Assembly: GCF_030532965.1 (NCBI RefSeq)
Contig: NZ_JAUNKC010000004.1
Location: forward strand, 1 to 64,000
Direction of reading: 5' to 3'
DNA length: 64,000 nucleotides
Source: Corynebacterium sp.
GTDB lineage: Bacteria; Actinomycetota; Actinomycetes; Mycobacteriales; Mycobacteriaceae
In this document: piece by piece, positions 24,067-33,232 of the stretch
Numbering within the stretch: position 1 is the first letter of the stretch
Layout: each line of letters opens with the position of its first letter
Translations under genes and position numbers: made by a program
The notes under the pieces: model-generated
Seen by the model: only the letters and a program-made list of their open reading frames with translations
Told to the model about the DNA's origin: nothing
Databases searched by the model: none

Positions 24067-24780
24067 GTGATCGACTTTTACTCGCCGCTTCAAAACGCAA
24101 CAATATGGCTTGGCGCTTGGCTCTATGGATACGAATCATACGACGACGTATCTGAAACCTTGACCCAGTTGCAGTTGCGTCCAGAAGATGCCTCGCTTTT
24201 CGACGAATTGGCACGCTTGCGCGCAACAGTGCAGCTTAGTTCCACCACTCCAGCCCTTTCTGTTTTGCTATCTGGCCCGGCCCACCCCCTCCCCTTTGGT
24301 ATAGCCGAGAGTCATGCCGACGATGGGGTGATCGTTATTCCGGGCGAAAGCAGCTTCCTGGCGCTGTCACTCAGTAGTACAACCTGGGGTTGGAGTGAGC
24401 ATGCCGGGCATCCACCTGCCGAAGTTTATTTATCGCCAGGCGACGCTGATACGCACCTGCGGGAAGCTTTGAATTCTGCAGCTTCTGCTATTGAAGCCGA
24501 ACTTTCGGGTCCTATTCCAGTTGTCAATCCTCGACTGCTCGTTGGAACCCTAACCGATTTTTATGAGGCGCCCGGCCTACCTGCGTGTATACCGAAAAAA
24601 TCCGCCCAGTTGATCGCGTGCGCTGATCGAGCAACTGCGATAGTTGAGGCAGTGACCCAACGACTTGGCGAACACAGCTATGATCATTACCTTCTGGAAT
24701 TGTCTCGACACATTCGGCAGGCACGAATGGCAGCAGTAAGCTATGCGCTTGCTGAATGGGGGCGACGCGTCGGTGGCTGA
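24067..24780 (+). CDS. conserved-looking cytoplasmic protein of unknown function
   Basis: A protein of about 237 residues. I prefer the GTG at 24067 because it sits where a leaderless transcript would begin. A TTG at 24040 would add nine residues but reaches almost into the divergent gene's start codon. The chain is mixed alpha/beta without membrane segments. It has an N-terminal FYSPLQNATIWLGAWLYGYESYDDV and a helical C-terminus (YLLELSRHIRQARMAAVSYALAEWGRR). I recognise no family. Its last 40 bases overlap the 3' end of ferrochelatase on the other strand, so the two transcripts are antisense to each other at their tails. Product levels could be linked, but this is inference. Confidence 0.7.
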   Translation: MIDFYSPLQNATIWLGAWLYGYESYDDVSETLTQLQLRPEDASLFDELARLRATVQLSSTTPALSVLLSGPAHPLPFGIAESHADDGVIVIPGESSFLALSLSSTTWGWSEHAGHPPAEVYLSPGDADTHLREALNSAASAIEAELSGPIPVVNPRLLVGTLTDFYEAPGLPACIPKKSAQLIACADRATAIVEAVTQRLGEHSYDHYLLELSRHIRQARMAAVSYALAEWGRRVGG

Positions 24781-25832
24781 CAACAGTCGGTGCTGCATGG
24801 CGCACCATTTGAGGTGCATCCTTTGCTTGGGATAGTGCCCATATGGCGAGCAGGCTCCAACCCTAACGATTCCGGAATTAGATCCACAATCATTTCGGCG
24901 AACTCCTGTGTGTGTCCCACCGTTGCAGCCCTAATAATCGTTAGACCGACAGATTTAGCGAAATCTTGCAGCTCATGATCGAGGTCCCACACGACTTCCA
25001 TGTGGTCTGAGATGAATCCGATGGCAGCAACGACGATATTTTTTACATCTTGACGCTTCAAATCCTCAGCGTGATCCAAGATATCCGGTTCGAGCCACGG
25101 TATTGAGCCGTCGCCGGAAGCGGATTGCCAAACCACATCAAATTCCGGCACCTCAAGCTCAGCCGCAATTAGTCGCGCTGTTTCTTTGACTTGACGCGAA
25201 TAGAGTGCCCCGTCTGATTCCACCCCAGAGCGTTCATCAGCGACAACAGGGATGGAGTGCGCTGTAAAAACCAAACGAATCTCTGACTTTTCAATCCCTT
25301 GATTGGCGAATTGAGCATAAGCGTCTCGAATTGCATGGGCATTTGCCGCGATAAATTCAGGATGGTCGAAAAACTGCCGTAGTTTAACGAATTCAATATC
25401 AGCTTCGGTTTGATTCCGAATGTGCTGGAGCATCTGATCAATATCTTCGCTGTATTGACGGCATCCGGAGTAACCACCCCACGCAGACGTGGCAAAAACG
25501 GCGACTTTTCGATGCCCAGCCGCAGCGATTTCTAATGCGACATCGGTCGCGAACGGCTTCCAATTTCGATTTCCGAAATAAACCGGTATCGCTAGATCCT
25601 TTTTGCTCAACACGGATTCAACGTTGGCAATTATTTCTCGATTGCAATCGTTTAGCGGGCTGTAACCGTCAAAATGATGATAGTGGACTGCAACTTCGTC
25701 TAATCGTGAGTCTGGTATGCCCCGTCCCCTTGTGACATTTTCAAGAAACGGACGAACATCCTCCGGTTTTTCTGGCCCCCCAAAGCTTAAAACTAGTAAT
25801 GCGTCGACGGGAATTGATGCGGCTGAGTCCAT
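24741..25832 (-). CDS. hemH: ferrochelatase (coproporphyrin type), HemH/CpfC
   Basis: This enzyme inserts Fe2+ into a porphyrin. In actinobacteria the substrate is coproporphyrin III, giving coproheme. The 363 residues include the family start LLVLSFGGPEKPEDV, the YFGNRNWKP region, ATSAWGGYSGCRQY, VFTAHSIP with the catalytic His, and SGDGSIPWLEPD with PIGFISDHMEV-like GFISDHMEV carrying the Glu. A Cys at about 124 and C-terminal Cys at 339, 346, 350 and 351 (CTSNGAPCSTDCC) fit the [2Fe-2S] ligand pattern known from mycobacterial ferrochelatase. The enzyme would therefore depend on the SUF system encoded nearby. The gene overlaps its convergent neighbour by 40 bases. Confidence 0.95.
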   Translation of the reverse strand: MDSAASIPVDALLVLSFGGPEKPEDVRPFLENVTRGRGIPDSRLDEVAVHYHHFDGYSPLNDCNREIIANVESVLSKKDLAIPVYFGNRNWKPFATDVALEIAAAGHRKVAVFATSAWGGYSGCRQYSEDIDQMLQHIRNQTEADIEFVKLRQFFDHPEFIAANAHAIRDAYAQFANQGIEKSEIRLVFTAHSIPVVADERSGVESDGALYSRQVKETARLIAAELEVPEFDVVWQSASGDGSIPWLEPDILDHAEDLKRQDVKNIVVAAIGFISDHMEVVWDLDHELQDFAKSVGLTIIRAATVGHTQEFAEMIVDLIPESLGLEPARHMGTIPSKGCTSNGAPCSTDCCQPPTRRPHSASA

Positions 25833-25873
25833 AGGTGTTAAGGCTATCAGGACAATGACGATAAGACGAAGAA

Positions 25874-25899
25874 ACCCAGCCTCCTTAAGAAGGCTGGGT
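25874..25899. terminator. terminator between nlpC and hemH
   Basis: ACCCAGCCT (25874-25882) pairs with AGGCTGGGT (25891-25899), followed by TTTTTC on the plus strand. On the minus strand it lies just past the nlpC stop and before hemH, ending the nlpC transcript. Confidence 0.8.
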
Positions 25900-25904
25900 T
25901 TTTC

Positions 25905-27617
25905 TTAGATTAACCGTACTGCGTGTGGGCTCATTCCAGACCACCGTACCGGAGAAATCTTTACAGTGGAGCCGGATTGTGGCGCTTCGAGCATCGTGCC
26001 GTCACCCAAATAGATAGCGACGTGATGTTCCGCATTCGGGCCGTAGAAAATCAAGTCACCACGCTGGATTTCCTGCGGACTAATCTTTGTGCCCCGTTGA
26101 TATTGGTAACCGGTGTAGTGCGGCAGTGCGATTCCGACGCCGGCAAATGCGTATAGTACGAGTCCCGAGCAGTCGAAACCGATCTTATTAAAGTCACCAT
26201 GAGAGTCAGCGACACCGCCATCTCGAATTCCTCGAGTGGGACCGTTTGCGTCACCGCCACCCCAAGCATAAGGGGTGCCAATCTGAGAACTGGCTCGTGC
26301 GATTACAGCCTCGATTTTTGTGGACCGATCTGCATCACCTAGCTGAGAAGAAGCCTGCTGCGAAACGGAATCTAAGTTCTCCAGGCTGACGAACAAGTCG
26401 TCAACAATGCTTGCCGAAGCCCCGTTATCTGCTGGTGCATTTGGGTTTTGAATCGCATTTAACGTACCAGAGTCCTCAACGCTAGCGTGGTCGGGCTGGG
26501 TTGCAGCAATCAAAGCCGCCGCGGCTGCTTGAGCCGCATCGGTAGCATTCTGATTGGTTTGGGCTGCCGCCTGCGCGTTTTCGTTTTCCGTTGTCAGGGT
26601 AGCTTCAGCGGCGTTAGCTTCCTCAGAAGCCACCCGAGCTTGTTCCTCCGCGTCAAGGCGTCGTTGCGCAGCCGCAGCTCGCTCGGATTCCTCTTGTGCC
26701 GCTGCTTCAGCTTCGGCAGCTTTACGAGCCTCTTCTTGTGCGGCGGCCTGGGCGGCAGCTTTCTCAGCTGCCTCAGCCTCCGCCGCTTTACGTGCTTCCT
26801 CGGCAGCCGCAGCTTCCGCTTCCGCTGTCTTACGAGCTTCTTCTGCTACCTGATAATCTTCGAACTCTTTACGCTGTCCCTCTAGCGTTGCCGCTGTACC
26901 ACGTGCTTCGTTGAGACGGCTTTGGGCATTGTCCCGCTCCGATATCAAAGATGCATGTTCTGCTTTTCGACGTTCCAGTTCGGCAGAATTAGCCTCGATA
27001 GCGGATTGAGCGGCCGACTGGGCCTGACTTGCCTCATCTTCTCGCTTCTCAGCGATGTTGCGCGCTTCCCGCAACATCGATTCCTCGTTAGCCTGTTGCG
27101 TCCGAAGCCGATCAAGTTCTTCAATGATCTTGCGTTGCTTAACGGCATTGGTTCGCAGGTAAGTTTGACGATCCAACGAGTCTTCTGAAGCCTCTTTACC
27201 CGAAACACCATCTACCACAGTGGTGGAGCCACGGCGGTAGGTGGTGCGGGAAATCTCATCAAGAGTTTGCTGTGCTTCAACAATGGACTGTTGAGTGACA
27301 TCCAGTTTGTCGCGGGCAGCAGTAACCCCCTGTCGGGCCTGCTCTGCGTTCGTTTGAGCATCGTGTAAATCCACCAATGCCTTATTGACGGCTTCTCGCA
27401 ATCCGCCCATTCGCATCTCTAGTGTTGCGATTTCCGCATCAGATTGAGAAATGGTGGAAATTAAGGACGCTACATTGGTTTCGGCAGTTGCCACTTCACC
27501 GTTGGCCTGCGCTATCTCACTATCACTTGGATTGATAGGTTGAGCGAGCACCGGGGTCGATGTGGCGACGCATGCGAGCGCGCACGTAATTGCCATGGCA
27601 CGGCGGAATTTAATCAC
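25905..27617 (-). CDS. nlpC: secreted NlpC/P60 peptidoglycan endopeptidase (RipA/RipC-type)
   Basis: A 570-residue cell-wall hydrolase. I start it at GTG 27617 (AGGAG five bases upstream), because a signal peptide follows directly (FRRAMAITCALACVATSTPVLA). The mature N-terminal half is coiled coil (about 40-250). An Ala/Glu-rich low-complexity helix with repeated EEARKAAEAEAA units covers about 250-370, and a linker follows. The C-terminal NlpC/P60 domain starts at about 440 (GTPYAWGGGD), with catalytic Cys at about 483 (FDCSGLVLYAF), His in AEHHVAIYLG, and RGDLIFYG. It should cut D-gamma-Glu-mDAP bonds during cell separation. Gene order matches the C. glutamicum nlpC (cg1735) next to hemH and acn, a known MtrAB target. 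Confidence 0.92.
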   Translation of the reverse strand: MIKFRRAMAITCALACVATSTPVLAQPINPSDSEIAQANGEVATAETNVASLISTISQSDAEIATLEMRMGGLREAVNKALVDLHDAQTNAEQARQGVTAARDKLDVTQQSIVEAQQTLDEISRTTYRRGSTTVVDGVSGKEASEDSLDRQTYLRTNAVKQRKIIEELDRLRTQQANEESMLREARNIAEKREDEASQAQSAAQSAIEANSAELERRKAEHASLISERDNAQSRLNEARGTAATLEGQRKEFEDYQVAEEARKTAEAEAAAAEEARKAAEAEAAEKAAAQAAAQEEARKAAEAEAAAQEESERAAAAQRRLDAEEQARVASEEANAAEATLTTENENAQAAAQTNQNATDAAQAAAAALIAATQPDHASVEDSGTLNAIQNPNAPADNGASASIVDDLFVSLENLDSVSQQASSQLGDADRSTKIEAVIARASSQIGTPYAWGGGDANGPTRGIRDGGVADSHGDFNKIGFDCSGLVLYAFAGVGIALPHYTGYQYQRGTKISPQEIQRGDLIFYGPNAEHHVAIYLGDGTMLEAPQSGSTVKISPVRWSGMSPHAVRLI

Positions 27618-27778
27618 AAATGCTCCTGAATGTACCTCGGAATACCCGCAACGTGCTTCCCCACATGTTCGAGTATCAGTCAAGTTTCAAGCATCGACCC
27701 TTGAGTCGATAATAAAACCATAGTGCACTTTGACCCCTTTTTGCACTATTCATTAACTATTTACCTTTAATTAACGCA

Positions 27779-27799
27779 AATAACACAAGTAACATTAAC
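27779..27799 (-). promoter_or_regulatory. TAAC-type direct repeats upstream of nlpC, candidate MtrA site
   Basis: ATAACA, GTAACA and TTAAC occur in a row at 27780-27799, the first two spaced nine bases. The region lies about 165 bases upstream of nlpC in the 27618-27924 gap, and no other feature is clear there. In C. glutamicum nlpC is MtrA-controlled, and MtrA sites are loosely conserved direct repeats. The match is only suggestive. Confidence 0.3.
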
Positions 27800-27924
27800 C
27801 CCACTGACCTTGACGTTAGCGAAACGGTAACCCGATCTGTGATATTCGACACAAAAACGAGTAAATCGGCGTGTTACGCGAAGCCTTCCACATAATCACG
27901 CCGATAAATACGATAAATCAAGCG

Positions 27925-28389
27925 TCAGATCTTGACTTTTACAGCAGTAGCGGCCAACCCCACCAGAAACAATCCAACCAGAATCGCCAAAAACGAAACC
28001 GTCGGAACAGCATTAGATGTCAAGTCGTCAAAGAACATTCGCAATCCGGTGCTGAAATCAACTCCCGAAAAAAGGCTCGCTTCTGCCGCCTCAAGCTCTG
28101 CACGGCTTAGGCTGTGCGCTACCGCTGCACCTCCGCCTGGGGACTGGACGATCACGAGGTTAAGATCTCCGCCGTTCAATAACTCTTGAGCGATATCGCG
28201 ATGGTCCGCGGGTTGCGCCAACGCTTCAGGCAACACCACTATTCCGGCATCATCGATGCCCACCGATTCGGCATACTTAAGTGCCGAGGCCATTTCCTCA
28301 TGCAAAACGGGATCGGGTGCGACCATCCCGACGCCGTCTTCTGAAAGTTGGGCGCTTAAATCTGCGATATGGACATTTTCTGGAATCAC
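27925..28389 (-). CDS. Rv1476-family small membrane protein
   Basis: A 154-residue protein. The cytoplasmic or extracytoplasmic alpha/beta part (about 1-125) contains VLPEALAQPADHRDIAQELL and DLNLVIVQSPGGGAAVAHSLSRAELEAAE. A single C-terminal membrane helix (VSFLAILVGLFLVGLAATAV) ends in VKVKI. In mycobacteria the same family (Rv1476) sits between aconitase and the ripA/ripB cell-wall hydrolases, and here it sits between acn and nlpC. This conserved neighbourhood suggests a link to cell-wall hydrolase export or control, as yet unproven. The TPM-like fold is possible. It is divergent from acn. Confidence 0.8.
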   Translation of the reverse strand: MIPENVHIADLSAQLSEDGVGMVAPDPVLHEEMASALKYAESVGIDDAGIVVLPEALAQPADHRDIAQELLNGGDLNLVIVQSPGGGAAVAHSLSRAELEAAEASLFSGVDFSTGLRMFFDDLTSNAVPTVSFLAILVGLFLVGLAATAVKVKI

Positions 28390-28577
28390 GCCTTATTCCC
28401 TTCACCTTCGCGTGTTACCCCCTTTAAGTGGGTAACAGATATAGCTTTCAATACTAAACCCTGGCCGGCTTCATCCAAGACAAAACCATGCAACGCCACC
28501 ATAATTGCAGCTAATTTGCCGTCATAACGCCACAACCGCGCATGGAAGTCGTTAAAAACCCTCGCAAAATTAAGCAA

Positions 28578-28600
28578 CAGAACGCCCGTACTGTTAGAAT
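28578..28600 (+). promoter_or_regulatory. AcnR operator overlapping the acn promoter
   Basis: CAGAACGCCCGTACTG at 28578-28593 fits the published C. glutamicum AcnR motif CAGNACnnncGTACTG exactly. A -10 hexamer TAGAAT follows at 28595-28600. Bound repressor would cover the -35/-10 region. The acn start codon is about 100 bases further on, leaving a sizeable 5' untranslated region. Confidence 0.88.
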
Positions 28601-28698
28601 GAGCGTCAGGCGACGGGCGGTTAGCTACGTCCGTCCGCAACTTCACCCAGTTGTGGCGTAGAAGCAACAACTTAAATATTAAGGAATCGGAGCTCAAC

Positions 28699-31473
28699 GT
28701 GACTGAAAGCAAGAACTCCTTCAACGCTAAGAGCACCCTGCAGGTGGGCGACAAGTCATATGACTATTTCGCTCTCAATGCAGTGCCCGGCATGGAGAAA
28801 CTGCCATACTCCCTTAAGGTTCTTGGCGAGAACCTGCTTCGCACCGAAGATGGTGCAAACATCACCACTGAACACATTGAAGCAATCGCTAACTGGGATC
28901 CAACTGCGGAGCCAAGCATTGAAATCCAGTTCACCCCAGCCCGGGTGTTGATGCAGGACTTCACCGGTGTACCATGCGTGGTCGACTTAGCAACCATGCG
29001 TGAAGCAGTTAAGACCTTAGGCGGTGACCCCGATAAGGTTAACCCGCTCAATCCCGCTGAAATGGTCATCGACCACTCAGTCATTGTTGAGGCATTCGGT
29101 AACCCAGAAGCGCTGAAGCAAAACGTTGATATCGAATACGAGCGCAATGAGGAGCGCTACCAGTTCCTTCGTTGGGGTGCAGAGAACTTCTCTAACTTCC
29201 GAGTTGTCCCTCCGGGAACCGGCATCGTTCACCAGGTAAACATCGAGTATTTGGCACGCGTTGTCTTTGATAACAATGGTTTGGCGTACCCAGATACCTG
29301 TATTGGTACCGACTCTCACACCACCATGGAAAACGGCCTCGGTATCCTCGGCTGGGGTGTGGGCGGCATTGAGGCCGAAGCTGCGATGCTCGGCCAGCCA
29401 GTATCTATGCTTATTCCAAAGGTTGTCGGCTTCAAGCTCACGGGCGAGATCCCGACCGGCGTGACCGCCACCGACGTGGTGCTCACCATCACAGAAATGC
29501 TGCGTGACCACGGCGTGGTACAGAAGTTCGTGGAATTCTATGGCAATGGTGTGAAGTCCATCCCATTGGCTAACCGCGCGACCATCGGCAACATGTCCCC
29601 TGAGTTCGGCTCCACCTGTGCGATCTTCCCAATTGACGAAGAAACCACCAAGTACCTCCACTTGACTGGCCGACCAGAAGAGCAGATCGCTCTCGTTGAG
29701 GCATATGCCAAGGCACAGGGCATGTGGTTGGAATACGATGCTCCGGAACCACAGTACTCTGAGTACCTTGAGCTGGATCTGTCCACCGTTGTTCCATCTC
29801 TTGCTGGCCCTAAGCGCCCACAGGACCGTATCCTGCAGTCGGAAGCCAAGGTGCAGTTCCGCAAGGATCTTCCGAACTACACCACGGATACCGAGACCGT
29901 AGCTCCAGTGAAGCTGGCTGGCGACTTCGCACCTAACTTCAACTCCTCCCAGGCTGGAAACGGTGAATCCGCAGCAGACGGGGCTGAAGGCCGTCCGTCG
30001 CGTCCAGTTGTCGTCGAATCGCCTAACGGTGGCGAGTACACCCTCGACCACGGCATGGTAGCCATCGCCTCCATCACATCCTGTACCAACACCTCCAACC
30101 CATCCGTTATGGTTGGTGCTGGTTTGATCGCCCGCAAGGCAGCCGAAAAGGGTCTGAAGGCTAAGCCATGGGTTAAGACCATCTGCGCACCTGGCTCCCA
30201 GGTTGTTGACGGCTACTACCAGCGCGCGGACCTGTGGAAGGACCTCGAGGCTCTCGGTTTCTACCTCGCTGGCTTCGGTTGCACCTCCTGTATTGGTAAC
30301 TCAGGTCCTCTTCCAGAAGAAGTCTCTGCAGCCATCAATGAGCACGACCTCACCGCGACCGCAGTTCTGTCCGGTAACCGTAACTTCGAAGGCCGTATTT
30401 CGCCGGATGTCAAGATGAACTACCTGGCATCCCCGATCATGGTTATCGCTTACGCCATCGCTGGAACCATGGACTTCGATTTTGAAACTCAGCCGCTTGG
30501 CAGGGATCAGGATGGAAACGACGTTTTCTTGAAGGACATCTGGCCATCCACCCAGGAAATCGAAGACACCATCGCTGAATGCATCACTCGTGAGCTCTAT
30601 GAAGCTGATTACGCTGACGTATTCAAGGGGGACGCTCAGTGGCAAGCACTGGAGATCCCAACCGGTAAGACCTTCGACTGGGATGAGTCTTCCACCTACA
30701 TCCGCAAGGCACCGTATTTCGATGGCATGACCATGGACCCAGAACCAGTCACCGACATCAAGGGCGCACGCGTTCTGGCAAAGCTGGGCGATTCTGTCAC
30801 CACTGACCACATCTCCCCTGCTTCTTCCATCAAGCCTGGCACGCCTGCTGCGCAATACCTGGACGCTAACGGTGTTGCTCGCCAGGATTACAACTCGCTG
30901 GGTTCCCGCCGTGGTAACCACGAAGTTATGATGCGCGGCACCTTTGCAAACATCCGGTTGCAGAACCAGCTTGTCGACGTCACTGGTGGCTACACTCGCG
31001 ACTTCACTCAGGAAGGTGCGCCACAGGCATTCATTTTCGATGCATGTGAAAACTACAAGGCCGCAGGAATTCCGCTGGTTGTTCTCGGTGGTAAAGAGTA
31101 CGGCACCGGTTCTTCCCGCGACTGGGCAGCGAAGGGCACCAACCTGCTTGGTGTTAAGGCTGTGATTACCGAATCCTTCGAGCGTATTCACCGTTCGAAC
31201 TTGATCGGTATGGGCGTTATCCCACTGCAGTTCCCTGCTGGCGAATCCCATGAGTCTTTGGGTCTCGACGGTACCGAAACCTTCGACATCACCGGTATTG
31301 AGGAGCTCAATACCGGAGTCACTCCAAAGACCGTCCATGTGACCGCCACCAAGGATTCGGGTGATGTCGTTGAATTCGACGCAATCGTCCGCATCGATAC
31401 CCCAGGTGAAGCTGATTACTACCGCAACGGTGGTATTTTGCAGTACGTTCTGCGAAACATGGCTAAGAGCTAA
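28699..31473 (+). CDS. acn: aconitate hydratase (aconitase A)
   Basis: Aconitase isomerises citrate to isocitrate in the TCA cycle using a [4Fe-4S] cluster. With the GTG at 28699 (GGAG six bases upstream; [12 protein letters not shown]) it has 924 residues, typical of the AcnA/IRP-type. The cluster ligands are Cys462 (SCTNTSNPS) and Cys528/Cys531 ([11 protein letters not shown]). The C-terminal swivel domain has [16 protein letters not shown] and [13 protein letters not shown]. An acidic insertion at about residues 390-440 is usual for actinobacterial enzymes. Control by AcnR is indicated by the operator upstream and by the acnR gene directly downstream. Being Fe-S dependent, it also relies on the suf operon at 38-44 kb. 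Confidence 0.98.
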   Translation: MTESKNSFNAKSTLQVGDKSYDYFALNAVPGMEKLPYSLKVLGENLLRTEDGANITTEHIEAIANWDPTAEPSIEIQFTPARVLMQDFTGVPCVVDLATMREAVKTLGGDPDKVNPLNPAEMVIDHSVIVEAFGNPEALKQNVDIEYERNEERYQFLRWGAENFSNFRVVPPGTGIVHQVNIEYLARVVFDNNGLAYPDTCIGTDSHTTMENGLGILGWGVGGIEAEAAMLGQPVSMLIPKVVGFKLTGEIPTGVTATDVVLTITEMLRDHGVVQKFVEFYGNGVKSIPLANRATIGNMSPEFGSTCAIFPIDEETTKYLHLTGRPEEQIALVEAYAKAQGMWLEYDAPEPQYSEYLELDLSTVVPSLAGPKRPQDRILQSEAKVQFRKDLPNYTTDTETVAPVKLAGDFAPNFNSSQAGNGESAADGAEGRPSRPVVVESPNGGEYTLDHGMVAIASITSCTNTSNPSVMVGAGLIARKAAEKGLKAKPWVKTICAPGSQVVDGYYQRADLWKDLEALGFYLAGFGCTSCIGNSGPLPEEVSAAINEHDLTATAVLSGNRNFEGRISPDVKMNYLASPIMVIAYAIAGTMDFDFETQPLGRDQDGNDVFLKDIWPSTQEIEDTIAECITRELYEADYADVFKGDAQWQALEIPTGKTFDWDESSTYIRKAPYFDGMTMDPEPVTDIKGARVLAKLGDSVTTDHISPASSIKPGTPAAQYLDANGVARQDYNSLGSRRGNHEVMMRGTFANIRLQNQLVDVTGGYTRDFTQEGAPQAFIFDACENYKAAGIPLVVLGGKEYGTGSSRDWAAKGTNLLGVKAVITESFERIHRSNLIGMGVIPLQFPAGESHESLGLDGTETFDITGIEELNTGVTPKTVHVTATKDSGDVVEFDAIVRIDTPGEADYYRNGGILQYVLRNMAKS

Positions 31474-31490
31474 TCTTTAGCCCGCAAGGT

Positions 31491-31524
31491 ATGGGGCTGC
31501 ACCTATTCTAAAGTGCAGCCCCAT
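31491..31524 (+). terminator. 12-bp hairpin between acn and acnR
   Basis: ATGGGGCTGCAC (31491-31502) pairs with GTGCAGCCCCAT (31513-31524), with no U-run after it. It is probably an attenuator or stability stem that keeps acnR expression below acn. Confidence 0.65.
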
Positions 31525-31570
31525 CGCCATTACCGCGTATTAATGCAGTAAAAAGGAGCCGTTTCGGAAA

Positions 31571-32149
31571 ATGCCAGTTGTCAGTACAACGGAGCTTGTT
31601 CAGCGTCGCCAAGAAATCTTGGATGGTGCTCGTCGCTGCTTCGCAGAACACGGATTTGAAGGAGCAACCGTTCGGCGGTTAGAGGAAGCAACCGGTAAAT
31701 CTCGGGGCGCTATCTTCCATCACTTCGGCGATAAGGAGAATCTCTTCCTTGCCTTGGCCCGTGAGGATGCAGCTCGCATGGCCGAAGTAGTCGCAGATAA
31801 CGGACTTGTGGAAGTAATGCGGGACATGTTGTCGAGGCCCGAGCGTTACGACTGGTTGGCCACACGACTGGAAATAACCAAAATGCTTCGTACCGATCCA
31901 TCGTTTCGTATGCGGTGGCACGAACACCAAAAAATCCTCGATGATGCGGTACGTGCCCGCCTGAAAGCAAACGCCTCCCGGGGCGAAATGCGCGACGACG
32001 TGGATATATCCGTCATTCATACCTATCTAGAAACGATGCTTGATGGTTTCATCACCCGGCTAGCCTCGGGAGCTGAAACGAAAGACCTCGAAGAAGTACT
32101 TCATATCGTAGAATCCAGTGTGCGTAATCTCTCACAATCTCAATCGTAG
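31571..32149 (+). CDS. acnR: AcnR, TetR-family repressor of aconitase
   Basis: A 192-residue TetR-type repressor. The N-terminal helix-turn-helix reads GATVRRLEEATGKSRGAIFHHFGDKENLF (about 30-58). A helical C-terminal domain follows, with the EITKMLRTDPSFRMRWHEHQ region known to form the ligand pocket. AcnR represses acn and responds to citrate with a divalent metal in C. glutamicum. The position directly after acn and the perfect operator before acn support the name. Its ATG follows an AAGGAG site 13-18 bases upstream. The next gene begins 12 bases after its stop. Confidence 0.95.
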   Translation: MPVVSTTELVQRRQEILDGARRCFAEHGFEGATVRRLEEATGKSRGAIFHHFGDKENLFLALAREDAARMAEVVADNGLVEVMRDMLSRPERYDWLATRLEITKMLRTDPSFRMRWHEHQKILDDAVRARLKANASRGEMRDDVDISVIHTYLETMLDGFITRLASGAETKDLEEVLHIVESSVRNLSQSQS

Positions 32150-32161
32150 AAGCCAACAGAC

Positions 32162-32893
32162 ATGAACCAATTCCTCTTCGTATCCCTCCGGGAAGGCACA
32201 ACTGGACGAGCTATCGCGGAGTCCGAATTAGGCGATATTATTCGCACAACTGGCATTTCACCTGCGGAAATTGCTCATATTAATATTGATTCCACCGCGG
32301 TTAGTGTCCCAGATCCACAAAACTATCTCGGCATCATTGTCGGCGGCAGCGCGCTTAACGTCACAAACGAAACCTATGACGAATATCAACGCCACGTCCA
32401 TGCCCAATTACGTTCACTTATTGAATCTGCCACTCCCACCCTTTTCGTGTGTTTTGGCCTTGGGTGGTTAGCAGCAGAAACCGGTGGTTCGGTTGACCAA
32501 TCTCACCCGGAAGAAACTGGGGGTTCGACGATCACTTTGGAAGAAGCCGCCGGTACGGATCCGCTGTGTGTCGGGTTGCCCCAGGTCTTCCAGGGGCTTT
32601 CTGGGCATAAAGAATCGGTGGCTTCCGTTGGCCCTGAGGTAACTGTGCTGGCTTCCGGGCCAACCTGTCCCTATCAGTTGATTCGGTACCGTGATAACAT
32701 TTGGGCGTCGCAGTTTCACGGTGAAATGGACGCTCATGCGATGGAAGTGCGGATGAAATTTTTCATGAATTCCGGTTATTTCTCGCCGGACGATTATGAA
32801 AAAATCGTGGCTACTCTGCCAGGCATCGACACCAGTTCCGCGCACCAATTGGTACGCAATTTTTATGCCTACTGTCGGCGTTCTGCAGCGTGA
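32162..32893 (+). CDS. class I glutamine amidotransferase-like protein
   Basis: A 243-residue protein of the GATase1 fold. A nucleophile elbow is visible in TLFVCFGLGWLA (Cys about 101). The catalytic His/Glu equivalent is in IWASQFHGEMDAHA. The surrounding residues differ from GMP synthase or carbamoyl-phosphate synthase (CFGL instead of CxGHQ), so it is a stand-alone member of unknown substrate. In C. glutamicum the equivalent gene (cg1739) also follows acnR. The tight 12-base spacing implies co-transcription with acnR and possibly acn. Whether it has glutaminase activity cannot be told. Confidence 0.82.
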   Translation: MNQFLFVSLREGTTGRAIAESELGDIIRTTGISPAEIAHINIDSTAVSVPDPQNYLGIIVGGSALNVTNETYDEYQRHVHAQLRSLIESATPTLFVCFGLGWLAAETGGSVDQSHPEETGGSTITLEEAAGTDPLCVGLPQVFQGLSGHKESVASVGPEVTVLASGPTCPYQLIRYRDNIWASQFHGEMDAHAMEVRMKFFMNSGYFSPDDYEKIVATLPGIDTSSAHQLVRNFYAYCRRSAA

Positions 32894-32954
32894 TTGCGTC
32901 GAAAAGCAAGCATCAATTGCTGAAAACCGCACGATACGGCGTACCATGTAATCC

Positions 32955-33224
32955 ATGTTTGCCATCATGACAGTGACCGGCATTGACCACACAGGTATTA
33001 TCGCTGCGGTATCGACCGCCTGTGCGGAACTCAATGTCAACATCCACAACGTTTCCCAAACTCTCATGGGTGATTATTTCACCATGATCCTTCACGTCGC
33101 ATTCGACGAAAACGACGTCGATATCGCCACCATTCAAGAAAAAATGGCCGCCGTTGAACAGCAAGAAAAGCTGGTTATTAGGATCCAATCGCAGGCTATT
33201 TTCGACGCAATGAATATTATCTAA
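32955..33224 (+). CDS. UPF0237 ACT-domain protein
   Basis: An 89-residue single ACT domain. Its pattern is [22 protein letters not shown] near the N-terminus, and [12 protein letters not shown] follows. ACT domains bind amino acids or similar small ligands and usually act as regulators. This family is nearly always encoded directly before a UPF0210 (DUF711) gene, as here with an 8-base gap, so the two probably act as one unit. The cellular role is not established. Confidence 0.9.
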   Translation: MFAIMTVTGIDHTGIIAAVSTACAELNVNIHNVSQTLMGDYFTMILHVAFDENDVDIATIQEKMAAVEQQEKLVIRIQSQAIFDAMNII

Positions 33225-33232
33225 GACGCATC

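Noticed and set aside
26554..26853. Ala/Ser-rich plus-strand frame in nlpC
   Set aside because: It is the antisense reading of the low-complexity Ala/Glu repeat and not a gene.
29077..30051. Long minus-strand frame (324 residues) inside aconitase
   Set aside because: It is antisense to well-conserved acn codons. The absence of stops follows from acn codon bias, and no domain is recognisable.
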